Below are positions 8,736-16,209 of a stretch of DNA of 40,916 nucleotides, piece by piece. The position numbers were made by a program, and so were the translations under genes. Source of the stretch: RGIG9041 sp045541455 (GTDB lineage: Bacteria; Bacillota; Clostridia; Oscillospirales; QAKW01); NCBI GenBank assembly GCA_045541455.1, contig JAZQJA010000043.1:1-40916 (forward strand), given 5' to 3'. Below the pieces are notes generated by a model, which made no database searches, was not told the DNA's origin, and saw only the letters and a program-made list of their open reading frames with translations. Numbering within the stretch: position 1 is the stretch's first letter; the number at the start of each line of letters is the position of its first letter.

Positions 8736-9755
8736 TTATATTATTTTGTTTTCATAGCTACCTTGCTTGAACTCTTTGGAGAATAACTTCGTTATTCCAA
8801 TCATAGAGCCAAATCCATAAGCAACATGAAATATTGGGAACAATACTGTAAGCGCCAAAAATTCTTTTAATGTTTCTGCTTGTTTGATCGAGAACACTAT
8901 ATCCAACAGTAAATATAAAGATAACTCTGCACATAGTAATGCAGCAAACAGCGAATGAACCAAACTGAGTATGCCAAATCCGATAATCGAAAGCACAAAC
9001 GCAAACGGAATAAAATGCCGTAATCCCATTGAGCCGGGACACAATTTCATCGTGATAATATTCCACATACCGTTCTTCCTTGCCATCGCAGAAATCCCCT
9101 TAATAGAATCTCTGCAATAATAGGAAAGATGGATGTCATTTGAAAGATATATTTTTCCACCATTTTTACGAATGCGAAAATTCATCTCATTATCTTGGTT
9201 TCTCACTAAACGTTCATCATATCCACCATATTTGGAAAACACATCTCTCTTGAACGCTCCAAACGGGACAGTATCAACATATCCACTCTCGCCGTTTGTT
9301 CGGAATTGAGAATTACCAACACCAAATTTTGAAGACAGCATTTTTGCAATGGCATTACCCATGAAGCCATTCGCTTTAGTTTCCGCTATTCCACCAACAT
9401 TTTCAGCATCGGTATTTTCCAAATAGTAAATACATTTTGAAATATAGTCCGTTGCATAGTCTGCATGGGCATCTAACCTCACTATGTATTTTCCTTTTGA
9501 CGCTGCAATACCGATATTCATTGCATAAGGAACAATCTTGTTCGGATTGTTATATACCTTGATAAGTGATGGATATTTTTCTTGATAGCTACTCAAAATT
9601 TCAACTGTCTTGTCCGTTGAGCATCCATCAACAAATATCCATTCCATTTTGTCAATCGGATAATCTTGCAACAACAAAGAATCAACGCATTTCTCGATGT
9701 ACTGTTCTTCGTTGTAAACGGGCATAACAACTGAAACAATAATTTCATTTGTCAT
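8736..9755 (-). CDS. GT2-family glycosyltransferase with C-terminal membrane helices
   Basis: A 339-residue protein with a GT-A domain: VSVVMPVYNEEQYIEKCVDSLL, EWIFVDGCSTDKTVEIL, the DXD-like RLDAHAD, a GESGYVDTVPFGAF acceptor segment and the catalytic-base region VRNQDNEMNFRIRKNGGKI. Two to three hydrophobic segments follow (about 245-320), as in ExoA-like succinoglycan transferases. It should extend the lipid-linked repeat at the membrane. The ATG overlaps the stop of the preceding sugar-transferase gene by 4 nt. Linkage and donor are unknown. Confidence 0.9.
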   Translation of the reverse strand: MTNEIIVSVVMPVYNEEQYIEKCVDSLLLQDYPIDKMEWIFVDGCSTDKTVEILSSYQEKYPSLIKVYNNPNKIVPYAMNIGIAASKGKYIVRLDAHADYATDYISKCIYYLENTDAENVGGIAETKANGFMGNAIAKMLSSKFGVGNSQFRTNGESGYVDTVPFGAFKRDVFSKYGGYDERLVRNQDNEMNFRIRKNGGKIYLSNDIHLSYYCRDSIKGISAMARKNGMWNIITMKLCPGSMGLRHFIPFAFVLSIIGFGILSLVHSLFAALLCAELSLYLLLDIVFSIKQAETLKEFLALTVLFPIFHVAYGFGSMIGITKLFSKEFKQGSYENKII

Positions 9756-10489
9756 ACTTCAATACCTTCTTTTTCTTGGACAACTTCATAATCGCCCTTA
9801 TATTCTTTTCCCAACACCGCAAATACAGTCATAAACATCAGCTTAATATCATTCCAAAAGGAAAACTGCTCAATCTGTTTCAAATTGTAGTACATCTTAG
9901 CGGGCAATATCTGCTGAACATAAACTTTGTCTGTGTCCTCAACACCATCAAGCAGCTTTGCTTCGTCCTTGTAAAGAATACTCGCAAGGCTTGTAACACC
10001 GGCAGGAAGCAAAAATGTTGCCATCATTTCAGGTGTATAATGTTCTGTATATTTAACGCTTTCAGGTCTGGTTCCAACAAATGTCATAGTACCGCGAAGT
10101 ACATCGATAAGTTGGCTAATTTCATCAAGGCGGCATTTTCTGATGACAGAGCCTACTTTTGTTATACGGCTGTCATTTTTTACAGTTACCTGACTTCCTA
10201 TTCTGTCTGCACCAGAAACCATTGTTCTGAATTTGAAAATTCTAAAACACTTACAATATTGCGTTACCCTAACTTGCCTATAAAACACAGGACCACGAGA
10301 ATCTATTTTTATTGCTATTGCCAAAACCAAAAAAAACGGTGCTAAAATAACAAGCATTATCAATGAAACCACTATATCAAAAAGTCTTTTGAAAAATAAA
10401 CTGACTTGTTTCTTTTTCAAAATATCATAGTATTTTCTAACCTGCTCAGTTTGCATTTCCAAAGGCAATTGTTCCCACTTTTTAAGCAT
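9752..10489 (-). CDS. Polyisoprenyl-phosphate sugar-1-phosphate transferase (initiating PGT)
   Basis: A 245-residue monotopic phosphoglycosyl transferase that starts the repeat by moving a sugar-1-phosphate from UDP-sugar to undecaprenyl phosphate. A single N-terminal re-entrant helix (LFDIVVSLIMLVILAPFFL) is followed by the catalytic core GPVFYRQVRV, KFRTMV, a basic RKCRLDEISQLIDVLRGTM segment and FVGTRPE. Asp-Glu in RLDEISQL is the expected catalytic dyad. The compact form lacks the extra N-terminal helices of WbaP. Start and stop overlap both neighbours, so it is firmly in the operon. The sugar is probably an amino or acetamido sugar given the adjacent aminotransferase, but this is inference. 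Confidence 0.93.
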   Translation of the reverse strand: MLKKWEQLPLEMQTEQVRKYYDILKKKQVSLFFKRLFDIVVSLIMLVILAPFFLVLAIAIKIDSRGPVFYRQVRVTQYCKCFRIFKFRTMVSGADRIGSQVTVKNDSRITKVGSVIRKCRLDEISQLIDVLRGTMTFVGTRPESVKYTEHYTPEMMATFLLPAGVTSLASILYKDEAKLLDGVEDTDKVYVQQILPAKMYYNLKQIEQFSFWNDIKLMFMTVFAVLGKEYKGDYEVVQEKEGIEV

Positions 10490-11709
10490 TATTTTATGTA
10501 CCCCTTTAAAACATTTATATATGTTTCAATTACATATTCCACTTGTTCGTCTGTAAGACAAGTATGAAGCGGTAAAGTAATTTCATTTGCAAAGTGAGCA
10601 TAAGCATTTGGATAGTCACTTATATCAAACCCTAAATTTTTATACGCTGTATGCATTGGCAGAGGTTTATAGTGAACGTTGGTTGCAACCCCACACTCTG
10701 CCATTTTAGTAATAATTTCATTTCTTTGTTCAAGTGTAATATCCGGAACACGAGTAATATATAGATGACCCGATGATTGAGCATCGGCGGTATAATGCAA
10801 AAGAGTTTCTACACCAAGCGGTTTAAAAGCAGCATCATATTTTTCAATAATCTCTTTTCTGCGCTTTAACATAGCAGGATAGCGTTCAAATTGCTTGAGT
10901 CCTATTGCAGCCGCAATATCGGTCATATTGCATTTGTAATAAGTACCTATAATATCATATTCCCACGCGCCCAGTTTTGTCTTAGCCAAAGCATCTTTTG
11001 ATTGTCCGTGTAAGGAAAGAAGCTGAAGTTGCTTATAGATATACTCGTTATCAATACCGTCTATAGTTTTCCACGTCAACGCACCACCTTCTGCAGTGGT
11101 GAAATTTTTTACGGCATGGAAACTAAAACTGGAAAAGTCAGCAATTGTGCCTGCCATTTTTCCATTACGCTTTGCGCCAAAAGAATGAGCGGTATCAGCC
11201 ATAATTGCAACTCTGCCAAGCGCTTTTTGGATTTTGCCATTTGCACGGAACAGATTTTTCTTGCGATTGACAATTTCAAAAAGTCTATCATAATCGCACA
11301 CAACTCCGCCAAGGTCAACAGGAATAATTGCTTTCGTTTTTTCTGTGATCGCATTTTCTAATGCATCATAATCCATCTCAAAACTGTCTTTTTGTGTATC
11401 AATCAGTACAATTTTTGCGCCAATATGGTCGATTACAGAAGCAGAAGCTGTATATGTATAAGCTGAGGTTATAACTTCATCCCCTGACTGTACACCAAGA
11501 ACACGAAGCGCCATTTCTGCACACGCGGTTTGCGAGTTTAAACAAACACACATTTCTGTACCGATATATTCTGCAATATTTTTTTCCAGTTGCTTAGTTC
11601 TGGGTCCGGTTGTAATCCAGCCTGAACGAAGTGCCTGCGCAACCTCTTGAATTTCCTGCTCTGAAATATCAGGCGGGCTAAATGGAATTTGTTTTATTGT
11701 ATCACTCAT
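10489..11709 (-). CDS. DegT/DnrJ/EryC1/StrS-family PLP sugar aminotransferase
   Basis: A 406-residue fold-type I PLP enzyme that transaminates a nucleotide-linked keto sugar, usually to a 4-amino-4-deoxy sugar. Key features are IPFSPPDISEQEI...GWITTGPRTKQLE at the N-terminus, DTAHSFGAK (PLP-binding Asp172) and the Schiff-base Lys201 in FHAVKNFTTAEGGAL. The C-terminal VHYKPLPMHTAYK is also typical. No 4,6-dehydratase that would make its substrate is in the window, so that step must be elsewhere. It is the first gene of the operon, with AAAGGTG upstream of the ATG and the promoter about 70 bp further up. Confidence 0.93.
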   Translation of the reverse strand: MSDTIKQIPFSPPDISEQEIQEVAQALRSGWITTGPRTKQLEKNIAEYIGTEMCVCLNSQTACAEMALRVLGVQSGDEVITSAYTYTASASVIDHIGAKIVLIDTQKDSFEMDYDALENAITEKTKAIIPVDLGGVVCDYDRLFEIVNRKKNLFRANGKIQKALGRVAIMADTAHSFGAKRNGKMAGTIADFSSFSFHAVKNFTTAEGGALTWKTIDGIDNEYIYKQLQLLSLHGQSKDALAKTKLGAWEYDIIGTYYKCNMTDIAAAIGLKQFERYPAMLKRRKEIIEKYDAAFKPLGVETLLHYTADAQSSGHLYITRVPDITLEQRNEIITKMAECGVATNVHYKPLPMHTAYKNLGFDISDYPNAYAHFANEITLPLHTCLTDEQVEYVIETYINVLKGYIK

Positions 11710-11778
11710 ATTTCAAACACCTTTAAGCTTTTACTGTATTTTTACAAATCTAAATATATTTATAGTTATACACTGTAT

Positions 11779-11807
11779 ATTATAGTATATATAATATTAA
11801 TAGTCAA
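11779..11807 (-). promoter_or_regulatory. Sigma-A promoter of the exopolysaccharide operon
   Basis: On the minus strand TTGACT (11802-11807), a 17-bp spacer and TATAAT (11779-11784). Predicted start near 11772, giving a leader of roughly 60 nt. Confidence 0.8.
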
Positions 11808-11820
11808 TTAAATCGCAGTA

Positions 11821-11858
11821 AAAAACGAACTGCATTTTTAAAATGCAGTTCGTTTTTT
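11821..11858. terminator. Bidirectional terminator after the DUF5662-like gene
   Basis: A perfect stem of about 17 bp, AAAAACGAACTGCATTT with its complement, around a tiny AT loop, with A/T runs on both sides. It ends the minus-strand transporter transcript just before the exopolysaccharide promoter; the last gene's stop codon touches the stem. Confidence 0.85.
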
Positions 11859-12399
11859 ATTTTACAGGAAGGCCTGTTTTTTTGTGACGTTTTATAAACT
11901 CAAACGTTTCCGTCTCACCATGTTTTGCCAGATATGCTAACAATAGTTCAATTTTATCAGAAGTGGTTTGAGTTATTACACGTGTAGGCTTACTTCTTAA
12001 AAAGTAGTTAAGTGGATGGTCTTTGGTATAATCTTTACCAAGATAAGTTTTACTTGCCGCCACCCTATCGCAAAACATTTCGATTATAAATCTATCAGGC
12101 ATATCTACAGGTTCAATTCGTTTCGTTTTAAAATTGTAGTCTGTCCAATATTCAAAGTGATGACGGTTTCTGCCCTTATGGTGCATCCACGCTTTGCTAT
12201 AGCCGTGTTTTTCACGTTCAACCTCGTTGGGAGAGCGGGTGCCTAAAAAATATTTCGCGCCCGGTATAAACTCGGTTGGTGTATACTTTGATAAGTCGTG
12301 AAAAAGGCCCTGCCAAAATATACCCGCCTTAAAACAATGATAAATAACTTTATGACGATGACGGGTAATAACACAAAAATGCTTAAATGGATGTGCCAT
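11857..12399 (-). CDS. DUF5662-like protein of unknown function
   Basis: About 180 residues, rich in His and aromatics: HPFKHFCVITRHRHKVIYHC, FHDLSKYTPTEFIPGAKYF and AWMHHKGRNRHHFEYW. The HD in LFHDLSKY plus the HHKGRNRHH cluster suggests a metal-binding site reminiscent of HD-type hydrolases. I recognise the pattern as the DUF5662 family, found in Firmicutes and phages, with no established function. The longest frame starts at 12405, but AAGGAG is 7 nt from the ATG at 12399 (MAHPFKHF) and only 1 nt from the other. Its binding site overlaps the stop of the MFS gene, so it is probably co-transcribed with the transporters. Confidence 0.75.
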   Translation of the reverse strand: MAHPFKHFCVITRHRHKVIYHCFKAGIFWQGLFHDLSKYTPTEFIPGAKYFLGTRSPNEVEREKHGYSKAWMHHKGRNRHHFEYWTDYNFKTKRIEPVDMPDRFIIEMFCDRVAASKTYLGKDYTKDHPLNYFLRSKPTRVITQTTSDKIELLLAYLAKHGETETFEFIKRHKKTGLPVK

Positions 12400-12410
12400 T
12401 AACATTCTCC

Positions 12411-13625
12411 TTATTGTTTACTAACAGATACTGAAAACTTTTTATTCCAACTCGGCACGCATACAAAACAAAGCAAAGCCCCCACCGCCGCAAAAACAAG
12501 CCAAACACCGATTGTGACAACCCAGCCCGAATTTTCGGTAAGCACAGCAATACCGTAAGTGGAAAGGGCACTGCCGATATATGTGCAAGCGTTAAGAAGA
12601 CCGGAAACCAGCGAAATGTGTCCTGTATTTATAAAATAACGGGGTATCATACAAGTCTGTATAAGGTTTACGCCATGCATACAGCCGGTAAGCACCGCTA
12701 TAAACACAACTGACAAGGCAGCGTTTTTACCCGTGAAAACAAGCAGCAAAAGCGATGACGCAGCACCGATTGCAAAAACTGTACCGGCACAGTTAAGCGG
12801 GTTTTTAATATGCTTTGTATATACATACTCTGTCAATTTAAAGCAAGCCATACTGAATACAGGCAAGCACACACCTGTCAGTATTGAAATATTATTACCG
12901 AGTTTATATGTTTCTGCAATATATGACGGCATCCATGTTGTAATTCCATCGCGAAGCGAGCCTTGTAAAATAATTGCGATCATTATAGAAATCATAAGCG
13001 GTGTAAAAAGAGTTTTCCATACACCTGACGAACTTGTACCCTGCTGTTTTTTATGAGTTAATTCAAATTTAACATCAGGACAGCAACAATTCCATATCGG
13101 AAGCATGGCAACAGCAAATAATGCTGAAAACCAAAACGCAAAGCGCCAATCGGCAACCGTTATAACTATAGGCGATACAAGATAGATAACTATAGTACCT
13201 ATCTGGGCACCAAACGACACGACAACCGTTGTATGTTTATACTCATCGGCTGTTAAAAGTGACGCCATTATGCGAACTATGGGTGGCCACATAAATGCCT
13301 GCGCAAAACCGTTTATACACCAAACTGCCGCCATAAGCCACGGTGATGCACAAAACGGAAGAACAATGTTCATGGCGATTGTAATTACAAGGCCAAGAGA
13401 AACAAGTTTTTTAGGCTGTATCATATCACTGAAAAAACCGCTGATAATTTGGCCCACACCGTAAGTCACAAAAGCACCTGTAAGTGCAATAGACAATTGT
13501 GATTTTGAAAAGCCGGTAGCTGTAACCATTTCAGCAATTACCGCACCGAAATTAATGCGTGTAACATAACTTACAAAGTATACAAACATGAGCAAAATGC
13601 CGAGTTTTTTAGCAGTGAGTTTCAT
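12411..13625 (-). CDS. MFS transporter, OPA (GlpT/UhpT)-like
   Basis: A 404-residue twelve-helix major facilitator. The N-terminal motif (FVYFVSYVTRINFGAVI) and FAQAFMWPPIVRIMA in the fourth-fifth helix region resemble organophosphate:phosphate antiporters such as GlpT and UhpT. ISGFFSDMIQPKKLVSLG is the MFS motif A region. The substrate is not determinable; phosphorylated sugars or glycerol phosphate are typical. The gene follows the ABC ATPase by 32 nt and precedes the DUF5662-like gene, so it probably belongs to the same transcript. The site upstream of its ATG (AGGGGC, about 12 nt away) is weak. Confidence 0.82.
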   Translation of the reverse strand: MKLTAKKLGILLMFVYFVSYVTRINFGAVIAEMVTATGFSKSQLSIALTGAFVTYGVGQIISGFFSDMIQPKKLVSLGLVITIAMNIVLPFCASPWLMAAVWCINGFAQAFMWPPIVRIMASLLTADEYKHTTVVVSFGAQIGTIVIYLVSPIVITVADWRFAFWFSALFAVAMLPIWNCCCPDVKFELTHKKQQGTSSSGVWKTLFTPLMISIMIAIILQGSLRDGITTWMPSYIAETYKLGNNISILTGVCLPVFSMACFKLTEYVYTKHIKNPLNCAGTVFAIGAASSLLLLVFTGKNAALSVVFIAVLTGCMHGVNLIQTCMIPRYFINTGHISLVSGLLNACTYIGSALSTYGIAVLTENSGWVVTIGVWLVFAAVGALLCFVCVPSWNKKFSVSVSKQ

Positions 13626-13657
13626 TTTTATCTAAAGCCCCTAATTCTTAAATAAAA

Positions 13658-14401
13658 TTATAAAACCTTTGCAAGAAAATCTTTAAGGCGCGGATTTTGC
13701 GGGTTATCAAAAATTTGCGCAGGTGTTCCCTGTTCAATAATAACACCTTGATCCATAAATACAACGCGGTCGCCAACCTCTTTTGCAAAGCCCATTTCGT
13801 GAGTTACAACTACCATAGTCATACCCTCATTGGCAAGCTGTTTCATAACGTCTAAAACCTCACCGACCATTTCGGGATCGAGCGCAGATGTAGGCTCGTC
13901 AAACAGCATAACCTCAGGTTGCATACACAAAGCACGAACAATTGCAACGCGTTGTTTTTGGCCGCCAGAAAGCTGCGACGGGTAATCGTTTGCCCTATCT
14001 TCAAGACCTACACGGCGCAAAAGGTCAAGTGCCATTTTGTCTGCATCAGATTTTGAAACACCCTTAAGTTTTGTAGGTGCGATAGTCATATTTTTTAAAA
14101 TCGTCATGTGCGGGAATAGGTTGAAGTGCTGAAACACCATACCCATTTTCTGACGGTGGACATTTATATTCGCTTTCTTACCGTTTATATCGGTACCGTC
14201 AAAGATAATTTCGCCCGATGTTGGGGTTTCGAGAAGATTAAGACTGCGAAGTAAAGTTGATTTGCCGCTGCCCGAAGGACCGATTACAACAACAACCTCG
14301 CCGCGATTGATATTAATATCAACACCGTCAAGTGCCTTTACCTTTCCGCCAAGGTAATGTTTTTTAAGGTCTTTTACCTGAATAATAACATTATCGTTCA
14401 C
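13658..14401 (-). CDS. Polar amino acid ABC transporter ATP-binding protein (GlnQ-like)
   Basis: A 247-residue PAAT-family ATPase. Walker A is GPSGSGKST (about 43-51), the Q-loop MVFQHFNLFPHMT, the signature LSGGQKQRVAI, Walker B VMLFDEPTSALDP, and the switch His VTHEMGFA. A closing D-loop and short C-terminus (FDNPQNPRLKDFLAKVL) are typical of glutamine, cystine or histidine importers. It overlaps the permease gene by 11 nt and powers uptake with the two neighbours. A single permease gene implies a homodimeric channel. Confidence 0.95.
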   Translation of the reverse strand: MNDNVIIQVKDLKKHYLGGKVKALDGVDININRGEVVVVIGPSGSGKSTLLRSLNLLETPTSGEIIFDGTDINGKKANINVHRQKMGMVFQHFNLFPHMTILKNMTIAPTKLKGVSKSDADKMALDLLRRVGLEDRANDYPSQLSGGQKQRVAIVRALCMQPEVMLFDEPTSALDPEMVGEVLDVMKQLANEGMTMVVVTHEMGFAKEVGDRVVFMDQGVIIEQGTPAQIFDNPQNPRLKDFLAKVL

Positions 14402-15134
14402 TCTTGCGCAGTCTCCTTTCCAATAGTGTTACAAAATATGTAAGTACAACTACCATTATAAGATAGATGATTGCAACTGCAATAAGCGGCATAAAAGCCG
14501 AAAATGTTCTGCCACGGATAAGGTCGCCGGCTTTGGTAAGGTCCATAACGCCGACATAACCTGCAATTGAGGTTTCTTTAAGCAAAACAATAAACTCGTT
14601 ACAAAGAGTGGGCAGCACATTTTTAAATGCTTGCGGAATTATTACATAAACCATTGTTTGAAAATAGTTAAAGCCAAGCGACCTGCCTGCTTCAAACTGA
14701 CCGTTATCAACAGACATAATTCCGCTTCTGAAAATTTCCGCAACATAAGCACCCGAATTTATACCAAACGCTATAACCGCAACTACAATACCGTTTCGCA
14801 CATTTACAAGAATTATAAAATACATAATCATAAGTTGAACAACAACCGGAGTACCGCGAATTACCGTAAGATAAAGTTTGCACACACCGTTAACAATACA
14901 CATCACAAAATAGCCCAAGCCGCCTTTTTTTTGCATTGTTTCTTTGTTCTTATCGTAAGTAGAGCGTACAGCAGCAACAACAATACCAATTATTACACCA
15001 ATGATGAGAGCAAAAAAAGTTATGATAAGGGTATTGCAAAGGCCTTCTCTCATCCATTGCCAACGGTTACCGTCGATAAAATTAAGTTTAAAATCAGCCG
15101 CAAACTCTTGCCATTTATTAACTAAAAAATCCAT
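14391..15134 (-). CDS. Polar amino acid ABC transporter permease
   Basis: A 247-residue inner-membrane permease of the His/Glu/Gln/Arg type. It has about five helices, with an early GLCNTLIITFFALIIGVIIG segment, YLTVIRGTPVVVQLMIMYF, and the EAA cytoplasmic loop EAGRSLGFNYFQTMVYVIIPQAFKNVLP that docks on the ATPase. Residues 55-75 (RSTYDKNKETMQKKGGLG) form an unusually long charged loop between the first two helices. A GC-rich hairpin separates it from the binding-protein gene upstream. Confidence 0.95.
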   Translation of the reverse strand: MDFLVNKWQEFAADFKLNFIDGNRWQWMREGLCNTLIITFFALIIGVIIGIVVAAVRSTYDKNKETMQKKGGLGYFVMCIVNGVCKLYLTVIRGTPVVVQLMIMYFIILVNVRNGIVVAVIAFGINSGAYVAEIFRSGIMSVDNGQFEAGRSLGFNYFQTMVYVIIPQAFKNVLPTLCNEFIVLLKETSIAGYVGVMDLTKAGDLIRGRTFSAFMPLIAVAIIYLIMVVVLTYFVTLLERRLRKSER

Positions 15135-15161
15135 CTAAATACCTTTCTATTCATAGAAATA

Positions 15162-15180
15162 GGGGCGCCGTCGGCGCCCC
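15162..15180 (-). promoter_or_regulatory. Intercistronic GC hairpin (mRNA stabiliser or attenuator)
   Basis: GGGGCGCC and GGCGCCCC pair around a 3-nt loop between the binding-protein and permease genes. No T-run follows on the minus strand. Such hairpins commonly protect the upstream message or reduce read-through, so that the binding protein is made in excess; here that is inference. Confidence 0.6.
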
Positions 15181-15200
15181 CGAACTTAGTTACCGAAAAA

Positions 15201-16022
15201 TTACTCAGCAGGGATATATTTGTCGATGATTTTCTGTAATGAACCGTCTGCTTTAAGTTCTGCAATAATTTTGTTGATGTCTGCAAGAAGTTGTGTATCT
15301 TCTTTAGCAATTGCAATTGCATAGTTTTCAACGACATATTCTGTTTCAAGAATTTTAAGGCCTTCATTTGCAGCAACGAAAGATTTTGCAGGCTCATTAT
15401 CAATAATAACTGCTGTTACTTTGTTTGTTTTGAGTGCCTGAACTGCGTCTGCACCAACCTTATAACGCTCAACATTGCCTTCGCCAAAGCCCCATTTTTC
15501 AGGGTCGTCTGATGAATAGATGTCACCAGTGGTATCCTGCTGAACGCCGATTTTAATGCCTTCTTTAACGCCGGTGGGGTTACCGTCAGCATCAAAACCT
15601 GTATAGAAATCTTCGTAAGAGTCGTATTCGCTGTTCTCGTTTACGATAACAACCTGAATACCTGTTGCATAACTTTCTGAGAAGTTAACGCTTTCAAGAC
15701 GCTCATCAGTAACAGTCATACCAGCAATACCGATATCGTATTTACCTGACTGAACACCGCCAACGATTGAACCGAACTCAACATCGTTGATTTCAAGTTC
15801 TTTACCTAATTTTTCAGCGATAAGCTCAGCAAGTTCAATGTCGATACCTGCATAGCCGTCGTTGTCATCTTTATACTCATAGGGTGGGAAAGCGGCGTTT
15901 GTAGCCATAACAAGTTTGTCTTTTTGTTCGCCTGTTGTAGTATCTTTAGCACAGCCTGCAACGCAGCCGAGCACAAGAGTAAGTACAATTACAACAAGTG
16001 CAATTCTTTTAAACATTTTCAT
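15201..16022 (-). CDS. Amino acid ABC transporter substrate-binding lipoprotein
   Basis: A 273-residue family 3 solute-binding protein. The N-terminus is a lipoprotein signal (MKMFKRIALVVIVLTLVLGC, then VAGC with Cys24 as the likely lipidated residue). The mature part begins KLVMATNAAFPPYEY, followed by GIDIELAELIAEKLGKELEI, IAGMTVTDERLESVNFSESYATG and IGVQQDTTGD, all standard for polar amino acid binding proteins. An acidic insertion near 155-165 (YEDFYTGFDADGNP) is less usual. AGAGG precedes the ATG at 8 nt. It delivers ligand to the permease encoded downstream; the exact amino acid is unknown. Confidence 0.95.
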   Translation of the reverse strand: MKMFKRIALVVIVLTLVLGCVAGCAKDTTTGEQKDKLVMATNAAFPPYEYKDDNDGYAGIDIELAELIAEKLGKELEINDVEFGSIVGGVQSGKYDIGIAGMTVTDERLESVNFSESYATGIQVVIVNENSEYDSYEDFYTGFDADGNPTGVKEGIKIGVQQDTTGDIYSSDDPEKWGFGEGNVERYKVGADAVQALKTNKVTAVIIDNEPAKSFVAANEGLKILETEYVVENYAIAIAKEDTQLLADINKIIAELKADGSLQKIIDKYIPAE

Positions 16023-16066
16023 AAATATTACCTCTCTTTAAATAATATTAAAGTTTATACGGTTGT

Positions 16067-16095
16067 ATTATAGTTTATATTATTCACATTGTCAA
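16067..16095 (-). promoter_or_regulatory. Consensus sigma-A promoter of the amino acid ABC operon
   Basis: Minus strand TTGACA (16090-16095), 17-bp spacer, TATAAT (16067-16072): a full match to consensus. Strong constitutive activity, or repression by a factor, would be expected. Confidence 0.88.
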
Positions 16096-16102
16096 TACTA
16101 TA

Positions 16103-16118
16103 TTGCATATTTATGCAA
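16103..16118. repeat. Palindrome upstream of the ABC-operon -35 box
   Basis: TTGCATA and TATGCAA arms around a central TT, 8 bp upstream of the -35 element of the ABC operon. Similar TTGCATA half-sites occur in the gdhA leader hairpin. A possible operator; the protein is unknown. Confidence 0.4.
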
Positions 16119-16139
16119 ATTAAAAAATTTTAAAAAAGT

Positions 16140-16159
16140 ATTGGTTTTTTAAAACCAAT
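16140..16159. repeat. Perfect 9-bp inverted repeat overlapping the guaB promoter
   Basis: ATTGGTTTT and AAAACCAAT flank a central TT. The repeat covers the whole -35 box and half of the spacer of the guaB promoter, the classic position for a repressor operator. It is not a PurR box that I recognise, and no purine riboswitch is visible in the leader. Confidence 0.55.
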
Positions 16160-16169
16160 GTTGTATAAT
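16141..16169 (+). promoter_or_regulatory. guaB promoter
   Basis: TTGGTT (16141-16146), 17-bp spacer, TATAAT (16164-16169), with a leader of about 35 nt to the ATG at 16210. Confidence 0.75.
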
Positions 16170-16209
16170 AGTAAAAATATATTCAAATTTATTAAAAGGA
16201 GAGGCATTT

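Noticed and set aside
9749..10345. A 198-codon plus-strand frame opposite the initiating sugar transferase
   Set aside because: Antisense shadow of a strongly recognised gene; low-complexity, Cys/Phe/Asn-rich translation.
14631..15125. A 164-codon plus-strand frame opposite the ABC permease
   Set aside because: Asn/Tyr/His-rich translation typical of the complement of a hydrophobic gene; no start signals.
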